Part shown: positions 18,106 to 27,950 of the stretch, one piece after another
Layout: the number at the start of each line of letters is the position of its first letter
Numbering within the stretch: the first letter of the stretch is position 1
Source: Natranaerovirga pectinivora
GTDB taxonomy: Bacteria > Bacillota > Clostridia > Lachnospirales > DSM-24629
NCBI RefSeq assembly: GCF_004342165.1
Contig: NZ_SMAL01000003.1
Coordinates: forward strand, 62,001-126,000
Reading direction: 5' to 3'
DNA: 64,000 bases
Notes under the pieces: model-generated
Databases searched by the model: none
What the model was told of the DNA's origin: nothing
The model's input: only the letters and a program-made list of their open reading frames with translations
Position numbers and translations under genes: made by a program

Positions 18106-18220
18106 GGTTAGGAAGTGATTTATATAAGATTATACAGCGTAGCCACGGATGGCGTATCTTGACCCTATTGCCCAAGGATGGGCAAGGGTCAATAAATCTT
18201 ATATAAACCACTTCCTAACC
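18106..18220 (-). repeat. Long palindrome with two internal hairpins
   Basis: Arms 18106-18131 and 18195-18220 (26 nt) pair at all but one position; the exception is G-U if read leftward. The enclosed region folds into two hairpins: TTGACCCT...AGGGTCAA (18159-18192, with an inner TGCCCA/TGGGCA) and a stem ATAC/GTAT around GCCA-tetraloop-TGGC (18132-18157). It lies 12 bp past the malQ stop codon, so it would form the 3' end of the glycogen operon transcript. There is no U tract. It may act as a 3' stabiliser, a terminator-like barrier or a mobile hairpin element. Confidence 0.65.
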
Positions 18221-18232
18221 GCCCACATTCAT

Positions 18233-19726
18233 TCACTCCACCACTCTATTATACCTCTCAGTCAAAACTCTTAACCGCTTAACCCGATCACAACTTAACT
18301 CTTCAAAAGAAAACCGCCACTCCCAGTTCCCCCCAACAGTCCCAGGCGTATTCATCCTCCCCTCCCCTCCAAGACACAAAACATCCTGAAGTGGAATAAC
18401 AACCACACTCCCATTACTTCCAAAAGCCAGCTCAATAAACCGCCAAACTACTTCTTCCTCAACCATATCTTCACTAATACCATAACACATCTCAATACAC
18501 TCTTTTACAACCGCGTCAACAGAACCATACCAACTAAGAATGGTATCATTATCATGGGTCCCTGTATAAACAAAAGTATTTTCATCAAACTTTTCTGGAT
18601 AAAAATCATCTGAATCCAAATCTTCCAAAGTAAACTGAAGGACTTTCATACCAGGAAATCCAAACTTATCTTTTAACTTAATAACATCATCAGTAATAAT
18701 TCCCAAATCCTCAGCAATAATAGATACATCCCCTAATGCATTAATCACCCTATTAAAAAAATCTTCTCCTGGACCTTTAACCCACTTTCCTTTCATTGCA
18801 TTATCAGCATCTCCAAGTATCTCCCAATAGGCTTCAAATCCCCTAAAATGATCTAATCTAATACTATCAAAACACCTTAGATTTAAATTTATACGCTCTA
18901 CCCACCATTTATACCCATCTGATTTCATAAGATCCCATTTATACAGAGGATTTCCCCATAATTGTCCCTTTTCACTAAAATAATCAGGCGGTACTCCTGC
19001 AACCACAATAGGATTCCCAAGTTCATCTAACTTAAATAAATCAGGATTTGACCAAGCATCACAACTGTCATAAGAAACAAAAATAGGCACATCGCCAATG
19101 ATTTTTATGCCATTTGAATTGGCATATTTCTTTAATTTAGCCCATTGTTTAAAAAAGATATATTGAATGAATTTTTCATACTCAATAGACTTTTTTAACT
19201 TCTCTCTATACAACTTAATAACCTTTTCATTTCTAAATGCTATACCCTTTTCCCACTTGTTCCAAGGAAGATGATTAAAGTAAGTTTTCAAAGCCATAAA
19301 TAAGGCATAATTCTCTAACCATTCATTATTTTCCTGGTTAAATCTATTATAATCCTGGTTATTCTTTTCAAATGATTGGAATGCTCTTTCCAATAGTTTT
19401 TCCTTGTATTTTTTAACTTCTAGAAAATTTACCTGCTTATCATTAAAAGCAGGTAAATCAATAATATCATTAGGATCTAAAAGTTTTTCATTGATAAGTT
19501 CATCTATGCTAATAAGTAAATGGTTTCCTGCAAATGCAGAATACGACTGATATGGCGAATTACCAAATCCAATGGGATTTAAAGGAAGAATTTGCCATAC
19601 ACTTTGCTTGCTTTTTTTTAATAAATCAATAAACCGATGTGCTGCATCACCAAAATCTCCTATTCCATACCTAGAAGGCAATGAAGTAATATGCAAAAGA
19701 ATACCACTAGACTTATTAAAAATCAT
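18233..19726 (-). CDS. malQ: 4-alpha-glucanotransferase (amylomaltase)
   Basis: A 497-residue GH77 enzyme that transfers alpha-1,4-glucan chains between malto-oligosaccharides, disproportionating products of phosphorylase and debranching. N-terminal SGILLHITSLPSRYGIGDFGDAA is typical. Catalytic residues are visible: nucleophile Asp in SIRLDHFRGFEAYW, acid Glu in IIAEDLGIIT and the third Asp in YTGTHDNDT. Length equals the bacterial family norm. It is the last gene of the glycogen operon, 16 bp after the alpha-amylase-type gene, with the start at ATG preceded by GGGGAG. Confidence 0.96.
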   Translation of the reverse strand: MIFNKSSGILLHITSLPSRYGIGDFGDAAHRFIDLLKKSKQSVWQILPLNPIGFGNSPYQSYSAFAGNHLLISIDELINEKLLDPNDIIDLPAFNDKQVNFLEVKKYKEKLLERAFQSFEKNNQDYNRFNQENNEWLENYALFMALKTYFNHLPWNKWEKGIAFRNEKVIKLYREKLKKSIEYEKFIQYIFFKQWAKLKKYANSNGIKIIGDVPIFVSYDSCDAWSNPDLFKLDELGNPIVVAGVPPDYFSEKGQLWGNPLYKWDLMKSDGYKWWVERINLNLRCFDSIRLDHFRGFEAYWEILGDADNAMKGKWVKGPGEDFFNRVINALGDVSIIAEDLGIITDDVIKLKDKFGFPGMKVLQFTLEDLDSDDFYPEKFDENTFVYTGTHDNDTILSWYGSVDAVVKECIEMCYGISEDMVEEEVVWRFIELAFGSNGSVVVIPLQDVLCLGGEGRMNTPGTVGGNWEWRFSFEELSCDRVKRLRVLTERYNRVVE

Positions 19727-19742
19727 TGTATCTCCCCTTTTA

Positions 19743-21635
19743 CTAACACTCTTCTTTTAAAACTTTATACTCTAAAGGTTGAAGTATGATCTTAGCTTTA
19801 TTATCAAAAAACTTAAATCTATTTTTAGTAAATACATCCACAAATTCCTTATTAGAATCAATTTCTAATTCAAATTCTTCTACATTATTAATGGCTCTAT
19901 TTAAAATTATAATAATCTTTCCATTCTCTTTTATATTTCCAAAGGGATCTTTTTCATTTTCAATAAATCTCATGTAACTTAATACATTACCTTGTGAATA
20001 GAGAGGTTTAAATCCCCCTGTTTTTAAAACATCATTGCCATTTCTTAAGGCTATAATGTTTTTGTACCAATTGTAAATATCTAAGTCCTCATTCCCCCAA
20101 GGAAATGTTTTTCTATTCTCAGGATCTGTTCCGCCTTCAACACCTGCTTCATCGCCATAATAAATGCTTGGAATACCAGGAAAAGTCAATTGAAACAAAG
20201 TAATCAATTTCAATATTTTAAACTCAATGTCTTGATTGCTTATATGCTTTTTTATAACAGTAATAATTCTTGGCAAATCATGATTGCTAATATGATTCAT
20301 AGCGGCATATAAATTATGAATAGGATAATTCTCAATTAAACTCATTATTGAGGACATTGTATAATCACCAGGGTTTTTACCCAAAGCAAAATCAATCACA
20401 GCATTTCTTAAAGGATAATTCATTACAGAATCCAAATCATCTCCTAGTAAGTACTCTCTCGTTTCACCATAGCTTTCTTTATTAGAAGCATCTTCCCATA
20501 CCTCGCCTATAAGGATACTTTCTTCATCTACTTCTTTCAATGTCTTATAAAAAAGTTTTAAAAAGCCCTCTGGCAATTCATCCGCAACATCTAAACGCCA
20601 ACCTTTAATCCCTAAATTCACCCACTTTTTCAGCACACTGTCTTTATCTCTAATGATGTAATCTAAATAGGAATCTTCCATCTCATTTACATTGGGCAGG
20701 TTATGAACCCCCCACCAACAATCATAGTGATCAGGGTATTTATTAAATCGATACCATTTATAATATTTGGATTCCTTTGATTGGTACGCACCAATAGAAT
20801 CATATTGTCCTTCTTTGTTAAAATAGATGCTATTGCTCCCTGTATGACTAAAAACACCATCTAGAATGACTTTTATACCTAATGCATCTGCTTTTACACA
20901 TAATTCTTTTAAGATGTCATCGTCTCCGAACATTGGATCAACCTTTTTATAATCACCTGTATCATATTTATGATTGCTTTCTGCCTCAAATATAGGATTA
21001 AGATAAATTACACTAATACCTAATTCTTTAAGATACTTGAGTTTTTTTATAATGCCTAACAGATTACCACCGAAAAAATCCCATCTTAAGATACCACCTT
21101 CTTGATCCTTTATGTATATGGGCGTGTCGTTCCAATTAGGGTGTATTAAAGACTCTTTTTTGGGATTTGAGATTCTATTGTTTTCATTGCCATTATAAAA
21201 CCTGTCTACAAATATCTGGTACATAATAGCCTCTTTAAACCAATTAGGTGTCGTTGAGTTAGTCTTGTACACTGTTATTTGATAAGATTTTGGATTGGTT
21301 TTTCCAACCAATCCAACACCTCCAAAATTATTGTCATTATTGCCATAGTAAAAAATTTCTCCTGATAGTATGACTATAAAGTAATACCAAATTAAGGAAG
21401 GTTTTTTAGGGGCTTTAATCTGTATTACGTATTCCTTAGAATCTTCATATTCTTTATCAAGTGTCATCTTATATCTTTTCTCTTCATTATCTTCCCATAA
21501 TCTTAAATACACTGAATCTGGTACATTTTTTGTGTTAATTTTGATTCTTAACTTCATAACTGTACCACATTCTACTGCACCAAAAGGGTCTTTATAATAT
21601 TTATCTTGTGAATTATAATAAATCAGATTAATCAT
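19743..21635 (-). CDS. GH13 alpha-amylase family glycosidase (cyclomaltodextrinase/neopullulanase-like)
   Basis: A 630-residue GH13 enzyme. The N-terminal ~130 residues form a beta-sandwich, followed by the TIM barrel beginning FKEAIMYQIFVDRFYNG. Catalytic residues: nucleophile Asp in GWRLDVADE, acid Glu in ILIGEVWED and Asp in ISNHDLPR. There is no signal peptide, so it acts in the cytoplasm, most likely hydrolysing or debranching malto-oligosaccharides and glycogen-derived dextrins. The exact specificity (alpha-amylase, pullulanase or cyclomaltodextrinase) cannot be read from sequence alone. It is 33 bp downstream of glgP and 16 bp upstream of malQ. Confidence 0.9.
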   Translation of the reverse strand: MINLIYYNSQDKYYKDPFGAVECGTVMKLRIKINTKNVPDSVYLRLWEDNEEKRYKMTLDKEYEDSKEYVIQIKAPKKPSLIWYYFIVILSGEIFYYGNNDNNFGGVGLVGKTNPKSYQITVYKTNSTTPNWFKEAIMYQIFVDRFYNGNENNRISNPKKESLIHPNWNDTPIYIKDQEGGILRWDFFGGNLLGIIKKLKYLKELGISVIYLNPIFEAESNHKYDTGDYKKVDPMFGDDDILKELCVKADALGIKVILDGVFSHTGSNSIYFNKEGQYDSIGAYQSKESKYYKWYRFNKYPDHYDCWWGVHNLPNVNEMEDSYLDYIIRDKDSVLKKWVNLGIKGWRLDVADELPEGFLKLFYKTLKEVDEESILIGEVWEDASNKESYGETREYLLGDDLDSVMNYPLRNAVIDFALGKNPGDYTMSSIMSLIENYPIHNLYAAMNHISNHDLPRIITVIKKHISNQDIEFKILKLITLFQLTFPGIPSIYYGDEAGVEGGTDPENRKTFPWGNEDLDIYNWYKNIIALRNGNDVLKTGGFKPLYSQGNVLSYMRFIENEKDPFGNIKENGKIIIILNRAINNVEEFELEIDSNKEFVDVFTKNRFKFFDNKAKIILQPLEYKVLKEEC

Positions 21636-21668
21636 AGAACACCTTCCAACAATTTTACTATACTCAAA

Positions 21669-24104
21669 TTAATTTTTCACAACAAAGGGTGCTACCTTCC
21701 AAATGCCAACACTATACTCATTAATGGTTCTATCACTAGAAAATTTACCTGATCTTGCAATATTATTAATACACATCTTATTCCAAGTATTTCTATCTTT
21801 AAATAAGGCCTCTACTTTGTTTTGTGCTTTTATATATGAATCGAAATCTTTTAATACAAAATACTCATCATTATTAATTAATAAATAATTAAATAGGTTT
21901 CTATATTTGTCTTTTTGTCCTTTTGAAAATGTGCCATCTACTAAACTATCCATTATTCTTTTTATTCTAATATCACTATTGTACACTTCCCAAGCATTAT
22001 AGCCACCATTATGATAATAGTCCATAACTTCATTAGCAGACAAACCAAATATAATGATATTGTCCTCACCAACTTCCTCTAGGATCTCTATATTTGCCCC
22101 ATCCATTGTTCCTATGGTTACTGCACCATTCATCATAAATTTCATATTACCAGTTCCGGATGCCTCTTTACTTGCTGTGGAAATCTGCTCACTTACATCT
22201 GCCGCTGGAAATAGTTTTTCAGCTAATGATACTCTATAATTTTCTAAAAATATAACTTTAATTTTATCTTCAATTTCCTCATCATTATTAATCACTTCTG
22301 CCACAGAGTGAATGAGTTTTATGGTTTCTTTAGCAATATAGTAACTTTGTGCAGCTTTTCCGCCAAATATAAACACTCTAGGATGGATCTCTAAATTAGG
22401 ATTTTCTTTTAACCTATTGTATAAATCTATTATATGAAAAAGATTTAACAATTGTCTTTTGTAAGAATGTATTCTTTTAATATGAACATCAAAAATTGCT
22501 TTAGGGTTTACTTTAATCCCCATTTCTTCTTCTATTAATTTTGCTAATATAACTTTATTATTGTATTTAATACTAGAAATTTCTTTTTGAAATTTTGAGT
22601 CTTTTTCATATTTTAATATTTTTCCTAAGTCTATTGGATGGTCTATCCAACCGTTACCTATTGTACGGGTAATTAAATCGCTTAATTCTGGATTAGATTT
22701 TATTAACCATCTTCTATGGGTTATACCATTGGTTTTATTATTAAATAAAAAAGGACACCAGTCATAAAAATCCTTAAAAACCTGTTTTTTAAGAATTTCA
22801 CTGTGTATTTTAGCTACGCCATTAACGCTATTACTACCGATAATTGCTAGATTAGCCATTTTTACTTGACCATCTTCAATAATAGACATTGCCTTTATTT
22901 TTCTTAAATCATCAGGATATTTAATGGATATCATTTCAATAAATCTTTTATTGATTTCTTCAATAATATGATAAATTCTTGGTAATAAGTTTTTAAATAA
23001 ATCGATTGGCCATTTTTCTAATGCTTCAGGCATTATTGTGTGATTGGTATAAGAAATGGTGTTTGTAGTAACCCTCCAAGCATCATTCCACTCAAACCCT
23101 TCATCATCCATAAGTATTCTCATAAGTTCTGCAATTGCTATTGCAGGGTGAGTATCATTAATATGGATGGCTACCAATTCATCAATATGTGCAATGGATT
23201 GATTCTTTTTTTTACATCTATTAATAATACTTTGAATACTAGCAGAAACAAAAAAGTATTGTTGTTTTAATCTTAATTCTTTTCCTTGGTAATGATTGTC
23301 ATCCGGATAAAGAATCTCAGAGATGGCCTCTACTGAGCGACTGTATTCAACAGCTTTTAGATAATCCCCTTTGTTAAACTCTGAAAAGTCAAATTCATTT
23401 TCTGCAACTTCTGCACTCCATAGCCTTAATGTATTGACCGTGTTATTTTTATACCCTGCAATCGGTATATCATACGGTACTGCTAGTATACTTTGATAGT
23501 CTTCAAAATGAGTTTCATAGCCATCATCTTTTTTTTCTGCCCAAAAATTACCGTAGAATTTGACCTCTACTTCTTTTTCTTGTTTTCTATATTCCCACAT
23601 ACTACCATCTTTTAGCCAATTATCAGGGTATTCAACTTGTTGACCATCCACAATTCTTTGATCAAATAATCCATATTTATATCGAATACCACATCCATGA
23701 CCTGGAATGCCTAACGTAGCCATTGAATCAAGAAAACAGGCTGCTAATCGTCCTAAACCACCATTTCCTAACCCTGCATCTGGTTCTATTTCTTCTATTT
23801 CATCAATATTTATACCCAACTCTTCTAGTGCTTCTTTATAATTATGGTATAAATCTAGATTGATTAGATTCGATATTAATAGTTTGCCTAATAAAAATTC
23901 AATAGAAAGATAATACACTTGTTTAATCTTTTCTTTATTATATTGACTATTGGTCTCAACCCATCTTTTTCCTAACTCGTCTCTAACCATTCCACTTAAT
24001 GCTCTATATTTATCTATATTATTGGCATCTTCAAGACTTTTGCCTTGAAAACTCTTTAACTTTTCAATAAAATTTTCTTTTATATCGCTTTTTATATCTT
24101 TCAC
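21669..24104 (-). CDS. glgP: Glycogen/starch phosphorylase
   Basis: An 811-residue GT35 phosphorylase that releases glucose-1-phosphate from glycogen. Hallmarks: GLGNGGLGRLAACFLDSMATL near residue 112, NDTHPAIAIAELMR, and the C-terminal pyridoxal-phosphate site EASGTGNMKFMMNGA, whose Lys binds the cofactor. Length matches bacterial GlgP. The gene is 35 bp downstream of glgA in the glycogen operon, so synthesis and mobilisation genes are transcribed together. The ATG at 24104 is preceded by AAAGGGTGG. Confidence 0.97.
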   Translation of the reverse strand: MKDIKSDIKENFIEKLKSFQGKSLEDANNIDKYRALSGMVRDELGKRWVETNSQYNKEKIKQVYYLSIEFLLGKLLISNLINLDLYHNYKEALEELGINIDEIEEIEPDAGLGNGGLGRLAACFLDSMATLGIPGHGCGIRYKYGLFDQRIVDGQQVEYPDNWLKDGSMWEYRKQEKEVEVKFYGNFWAEKKDDGYETHFEDYQSILAVPYDIPIAGYKNNTVNTLRLWSAEVAENEFDFSEFNKGDYLKAVEYSRSVEAISEILYPDDNHYQGKELRLKQQYFFVSASIQSIINRCKKKNQSIAHIDELVAIHINDTHPAIAIAELMRILMDDEGFEWNDAWRVTTNTISYTNHTIMPEALEKWPIDLFKNLLPRIYHIIEEINKRFIEMISIKYPDDLRKIKAMSIIEDGQVKMANLAIIGSNSVNGVAKIHSEILKKQVFKDFYDWCPFLFNNKTNGITHRRWLIKSNPELSDLITRTIGNGWIDHPIDLGKILKYEKDSKFQKEISSIKYNNKVILAKLIEEEMGIKVNPKAIFDVHIKRIHSYKRQLLNLFHIIDLYNRLKENPNLEIHPRVFIFGGKAAQSYYIAKETIKLIHSVAEVINNDEEIEDKIKVIFLENYRVSLAEKLFPAADVSEQISTASKEASGTGNMKFMMNGAVTIGTMDGANIEILEEVGEDNIIIFGLSANEVMDYYHNGGYNAWEVYNSDIRIKRIMDSLVDGTFSKGQKDKYRNLFNYLLINNDEYFVLKDFDSYIKAQNKVEALFKDRNTWNKMCINNIARSGKFSSDRTINEYSVGIWKVAPFVVKN

Positions 24105-24139
24105 ACAACCACCCTTTTACTTGTTATTAAGAACCATCC

Positions 24140-25564
24140 CTATAATTTATTATATAACTCAATATATTTTTTTGCTGAGCTACTCCAACTAAAATCTTTT
24201 TCCATTCCAGCTCTTCTAATAGTTGACAGTATATTTTTATCGTTATAAAACATAATGGCTCTGTTTATTGTATAAAGCATCTCATGGGCATTATAATTGG
24301 CAAAACTAAATCCATTGCCTTCTCCAGTGAATTCATTGTAAGGTGTGATCGTATCTCGCAACCCTCCTGTTTCTCTTACAATTGGAATTGTTCCATATTT
24401 TAAAGCAATTAATTGAGATAAACCACAAGGTTCAAATAAAGATGGCATTAATAAAAAATCTGCTCCTGCATATATTTTATGTGCAAGATCTTCATTAAAC
24501 ATTATATTGGCTGAGATTTTACCTGGGTACTTACCAGACATATAATGAAATAATGATTCATATTTGTAATCGCCTGTACCTAGGACAATCATTTGTACTT
24601 CTTTATTTAATAATTCTTCTAATACACATTCTATTAAATTCATTCCTTTTTGGTCCGTCAACCTTGAAACAATACCAATAATAGGTATATTGTTGTTTAC
24701 TTCCAAACCTAATTCCTTTTGTAATTTCTCTTTGTTATCCTTTTTAAAATATATATTTTCACTGTCATAGGTTTTATAAATTCTATCATCTATACTTGGA
24801 TTGAATTCCTCGTAATCTATTCCATTAATTATTCCAAATACATCTCTCTCTCTTTTTCTTAAAACCCCATCTAAGCCTTCACCAAAAAAAGGATATTGTA
24901 TTTCTAATGCATAACTTTCACTTACTGTCGTTATGGCATCGGAGAATACTAATCCTCCCTTCATAGAATTGACACAGCCGTTAAATTCAAGTTCCTCTGA
25001 GTTATAATATTTGTCTTCCATTTCAAAAAAATCTTCATATATCTCTTTTGAATATATTCCTTGGAATTTTAAGTTATGTATTGTATATACGGTTTTAATC
25101 TTATTGTATAAAGGATTGTCTTTGTACTTTGTCTTCAAAAGAAAACCAATCATTCCAGAATGCCAATCATGACAATGAATGATATCTATATCAAATTCTA
25201 AATACAAAAGTCCCTCTAGAACCGCCTTTGAAAAAAAGGCATATCTTTCAGCCTCATCATAATATCCATAAAGAACGTCTCTTTTAAAATAATATTCATT
25301 GTCTATAAAATAAAATTTTACGCCCCTGTATTCTAGTTCTTCAATGCCGCAATACTGATTGCGCCAACCTAGTTGAACATAAAATTCTGCTTTTTTATGC
25401 ATCTTTTCTTTTAAGTGAATTGGTATAGAATCATACTTAGGCAATATCACTCTTACATCAGTGCCATTTTTCAAAAGCTCTATGGGTAAGGAGCCTATTA
25501 CATCTCCTAACCCACCACTTTTTGAAAAGGGTACCCCTTCAGAAGCTACAAATAAAACATTCAT
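24140..25564 (-). CDS. glgA: Glycogen synthase (ADP-glucose)
   Basis: A 474-residue GT5 glycogen synthase extending alpha-1,4 chains from ADP-glucose. The N-terminal KSGGLGDVIGSLP is the ADP-glucose-binding KXGGL loop; HCHDWHSGMI and the C-terminal FEPCGLSQLIALKYGTIPIVRETGGL (E-X7-E motif) are also present. I chose ATG 25564 (MNVLFVASEG) because GCGGGGGA lies just upstream; an alternative ATG at 25585 would overlap glgD and add seven residues (MFKRGIN). It is 13 bp downstream of glgD. Confidence 0.96.
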   Translation of the reverse strand: MNVLFVASEGVPFSKSGGLGDVIGSLPIELLKNGTDVRVILPKYDSIPIHLKEKMHKKAEFYVQLGWRNQYCGIEELEYRGVKFYFIDNEYYFKRDVLYGYYDEAERYAFFSKAVLEGLLYLEFDIDIIHCHDWHSGMIGFLLKTKYKDNPLYNKIKTVYTIHNLKFQGIYSKEIYEDFFEMEDKYYNSEELEFNGCVNSMKGGLVFSDAITTVSESYALEIQYPFFGEGLDGVLRKRERDVFGIINGIDYEEFNPSIDDRIYKTYDSENIYFKKDNKEKLQKELGLEVNNNIPIIGIVSRLTDQKGMNLIECVLEELLNKEVQMIVLGTGDYKYESLFHYMSGKYPGKISANIMFNEDLAHKIYAGADFLLMPSLFEPCGLSQLIALKYGTIPIVRETGGLRDTITPYNEFTGEGNGFSFANYNAHEMLYTINRAIMFYNDKNILSTIRRAGMEKDFSWSSSAKKYIELYNKL

Positions 25565-25577
25565 ATTTATCCCCCGC

Positions 25578-26690
25578 TTAAACAACAGTTTTCTTAGGTA
25601 CTATGCTTTTCGCTTCTAAATTTCCAATTAGAGTTGTACCTTTTTGTATTTTTACTTCTTTGTCTAAGATTATATTTTCAACAACTGCTTCTTCATTAAT
25701 AATAGTATTTTGCATTATAATGCTATTTTTAATATATGCACCTTTTTTCACATTAACCCCCCTGAATATGATGCAGTTTTCTACTTTTCCCTCTATAATG
25801 CATCCATTAGCAATTAAAGAGTTAGAAACTTCTGCACCTTCTTTATACTTTGTAGGGGCATCGCTTTTAGATTTTGTTATAATAGAACCATTATCATATA
25901 AAAGTTCTTTTATTGTATCCTCTTTGAGTAGATCAAAATTAAAGTTATAATAACTATCAATACAACTTATTTTTTTCATATAACCATTAAATTCAAAACC
26001 TAACACTTTAAGTTTCCCAATATTATTAATGACACCATTCACAAGAAAATCTTTATGTTTGGAATTACATTTATTAATAATATCTATTAACAATGTCTTC
26101 TCTAAAAAGTACATCCCCATTAATACTTTGTTAGATTGATTGTGCTTACTTTTTATTTGTACTTTATTAATATTTTTACCTTCATCTAATATAAGGACAT
26201 TAAACTTATTAAGTTTACAGTCTTCATTTCCCATTTCCTTGTACACCACTGTAATATCAGCATTGTTTTTAATATGAAAGTCCTTTAACTCAGAATAATT
26301 TATATTACAAATAACTTTACTTCCTGAAATAACAACATATTTTTCTTTGCTCTTTATAAGATAATCTAAATTAATTTGTAATGCTTCTAAAACACCTTTA
26401 TCTTTTTTTCTAGAATTACCTTCATAAATACCATTTAAAAAATGTAACCTTTCATCTTTCTTATCTAAACCCCACTCTTTTTTTGAGTAAATATGATCCA
26501 TTAAAGATCTGCACAAGGTGTTTTTTAGTAACCCAATATTCTTTATTCCAGAATTGACCATATTTGATAATACAAAGTCTATCACTCGATATTTGCTACC
26601 AACTGGAATAGCTGCCATAGCTCTTCCTTCTGATAATTCTTTTAAATCCCCTATTTCTTCATTCAGGTCTATAATCCCCATTACATCCAT
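25578..26690 (-). CDS. glgD: GlgD, non-canonical ADP-glucose pyrophosphorylase subunit
   Basis: A 370-residue GlgC paralogue typical of Firmicutes that forms a heteromer with GlgC and raises its activity. The N-terminal nucleotidyltransferase fold keeps GRAMAAIPVGSKYRVIDFVLSNM but lacks the catalytic GGQGSRL loop present in the neighbouring GlgC, consistent with a regulatory rather than catalytic subunit. The C-terminal left-handed beta-helix (SNSLIANGCIIEGKVENCIIFRGV) is intact. It starts exactly where glgC ends, indicating tight translational coupling. Confidence 0.95.
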   Translation of the reverse strand: MDVMGIIDLNEEIGDLKELSEGRAMAAIPVGSKYRVIDFVLSNMVNSGIKNIGLLKNTLCRSLMDHIYSKKEWGLDKKDERLHFLNGIYEGNSRKKDKGVLEALQINLDYLIKSKEKYVVISGSKVICNINYSELKDFHIKNNADITVVYKEMGNEDCKLNKFNVLILDEGKNINKVQIKSKHNQSNKVLMGMYFLEKTLLIDIINKCNSKHKDFLVNGVINNIGKLKVLGFEFNGYMKKISCIDSYYNFNFDLLKEDTIKELLYDNGSIITKSKSDAPTKYKEGAEVSNSLIANGCIIEGKVENCIIFRGVNVKKGAYIKNSIIMQNTIINEEAVVENIILDKEVKIQKGTTLIGNLEAKSIVPKKTVV

Positions 26691-27950
26691 TTAAATTGCT
26701 ACCCCTTTCTTTTTCATTAATGTTTCTTTTATAATTTCATCCTCATCATATTCACAAATAATAGAATTGATACTTATTTTTAATGCTTCATCAATTATTG
26801 TTTTTTCACCAATTAAAACAACATCTTTATTCGTTACATCTATATTATATTCAAGGCTATCTTGATCAAAACTGCCGATATAACAACCGCTTTTAATGAT
26901 TGCATCTTCTCCGATAATAGCTTTATCAATTACCACATCTTCTTCAATTCGAACATTAGGCATTAATACAGAATTTCTTACTTTTGTATTTTTACCAATA
27001 TAAACTCCTTCAAATATGATAGAATTCTCAACATTCCCATAAATAGTGCATCCATCATTAATCATAGATTGTTTTATAACTGCATCTTTAGCAATAAAAG
27101 AAGGTGATTCATTAGTTTCCTCGGAGTAAATTCTCCATTTTGAATCATATAAATCTAATTCTGGTGTCTCTTTTAGAAGATCCATATTCCCTTCCCATAA
27201 ACTGTGAACTGTGCCAACATCTTTCCAATAGCCATCAAATGAGTATGCAAACATTTTATTATTATTTCTAAGCATTTGAGGTATAATATTTTTCCCAAAA
27301 TCATTATTAGAATATGGATTATATTCATCTTTTTGTAAATGTTCTTTTAATACCTTCCAAGTAAAAATATACACACCCATGGATGCTAGATTGCTTTTAG
27401 GTACATTAGGTTTTTCTTCAAATTCTTTTATTCGCCCATCACTTCTAGTATTCATTATGCCGAATCTACTAGCTTCTTCAATAGGAACTTCCATTACAGC
27501 TATTGTCGCATCTGCACCTTTTTCCTTATGGTATTTAAGCATTAAAGAATAATCCATCGTATAGATATGGTCCCCTGATAGAATGAGCACATATTCTGGG
27601 TCATACATATCTACATAACCAATATTTTGAAATATTGCATTTGCAGTACCCTTATACCATTCTCCCCCTTCTTCTGTCATATAGGGTGGCAATATGGTAG
27701 CACCTCCATCTTTACGATTAAGCCCCCAAGCTTCACCTTTCCCAATATAATTATTTAACAGAAGAGGTTTATATTGAGTTAACACCCCTACAGTATCTAT
27801 CCCTGAGTTTTTACAATTGCTTAAGGAAAAATCTATAATTCTATATTTGCCGCCAAAATAAACTGCTGGCTTAGCTAGTGTTTTTGTTAGTATTCCTAAT
27901 CTACTTCCTTGACCACCCGCTAGGATCATTGCTAAAATCTCTTTCTTCAT
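26691..27950 (-). CDS. glgC: Glucose-1-phosphate adenylyltransferase
   Basis: A 419-residue enzyme that makes ADP-glucose from ATP and glucose-1-phosphate, the committed step of glycogen synthesis. The signature [34 protein letters not shown] is complete; [11 protein letters not shown] holds the metal-binding Asp; the effector-site region [19 protein letters not shown] and the C-terminal beta-helix are present. Length is as expected. It starts one base after glgB ends and is followed without gap by glgD. Confidence 0.97.
   Translation of the reverse strand: MKKEILAMILAGGQGSRLGILTKTLAKPAVYFGGKYRIIDFSLSNCKNSGIDTVGVLTQYKPLLLNNYIGKGEAWGLNRKDGGATILPPYMTEEGGEWYKGTANAIFQNIGYVDMYDPEYVLILSGDHIYTMDYSLMLKYHKEKGADATIAVMEVPIEEASRFGIMNTRSDGRIKEFEEKPNVPKSNLASMGVYIFTWKVLKEHLQKDEYNPYSNNDFGKNIIPQMLRNNNKMFAYSFDGYWKDVGTVHSLWEGNMDLLKETPELDLYDSKWRIYSEETNESPSFIAKDAVIKQSMINDGCTIYGNVENSIIFEGVYIGKNTKVRNSVLMPNVRIEEDVVIDKAIIGEDAIIKSGCYIGSFDQDSLEYNIDVTNKDVVLIGEKTIIDEALKISINSIICEYDEDEIIKETLMKKKGVAI

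Noticed and set aside
17981-18211. A 76-residue leftward frame covering the tandem repeats and palindrome
   Set aside because: No ribosome site and made of repeat and inverted-repeat sequence; better explained as non-coding.
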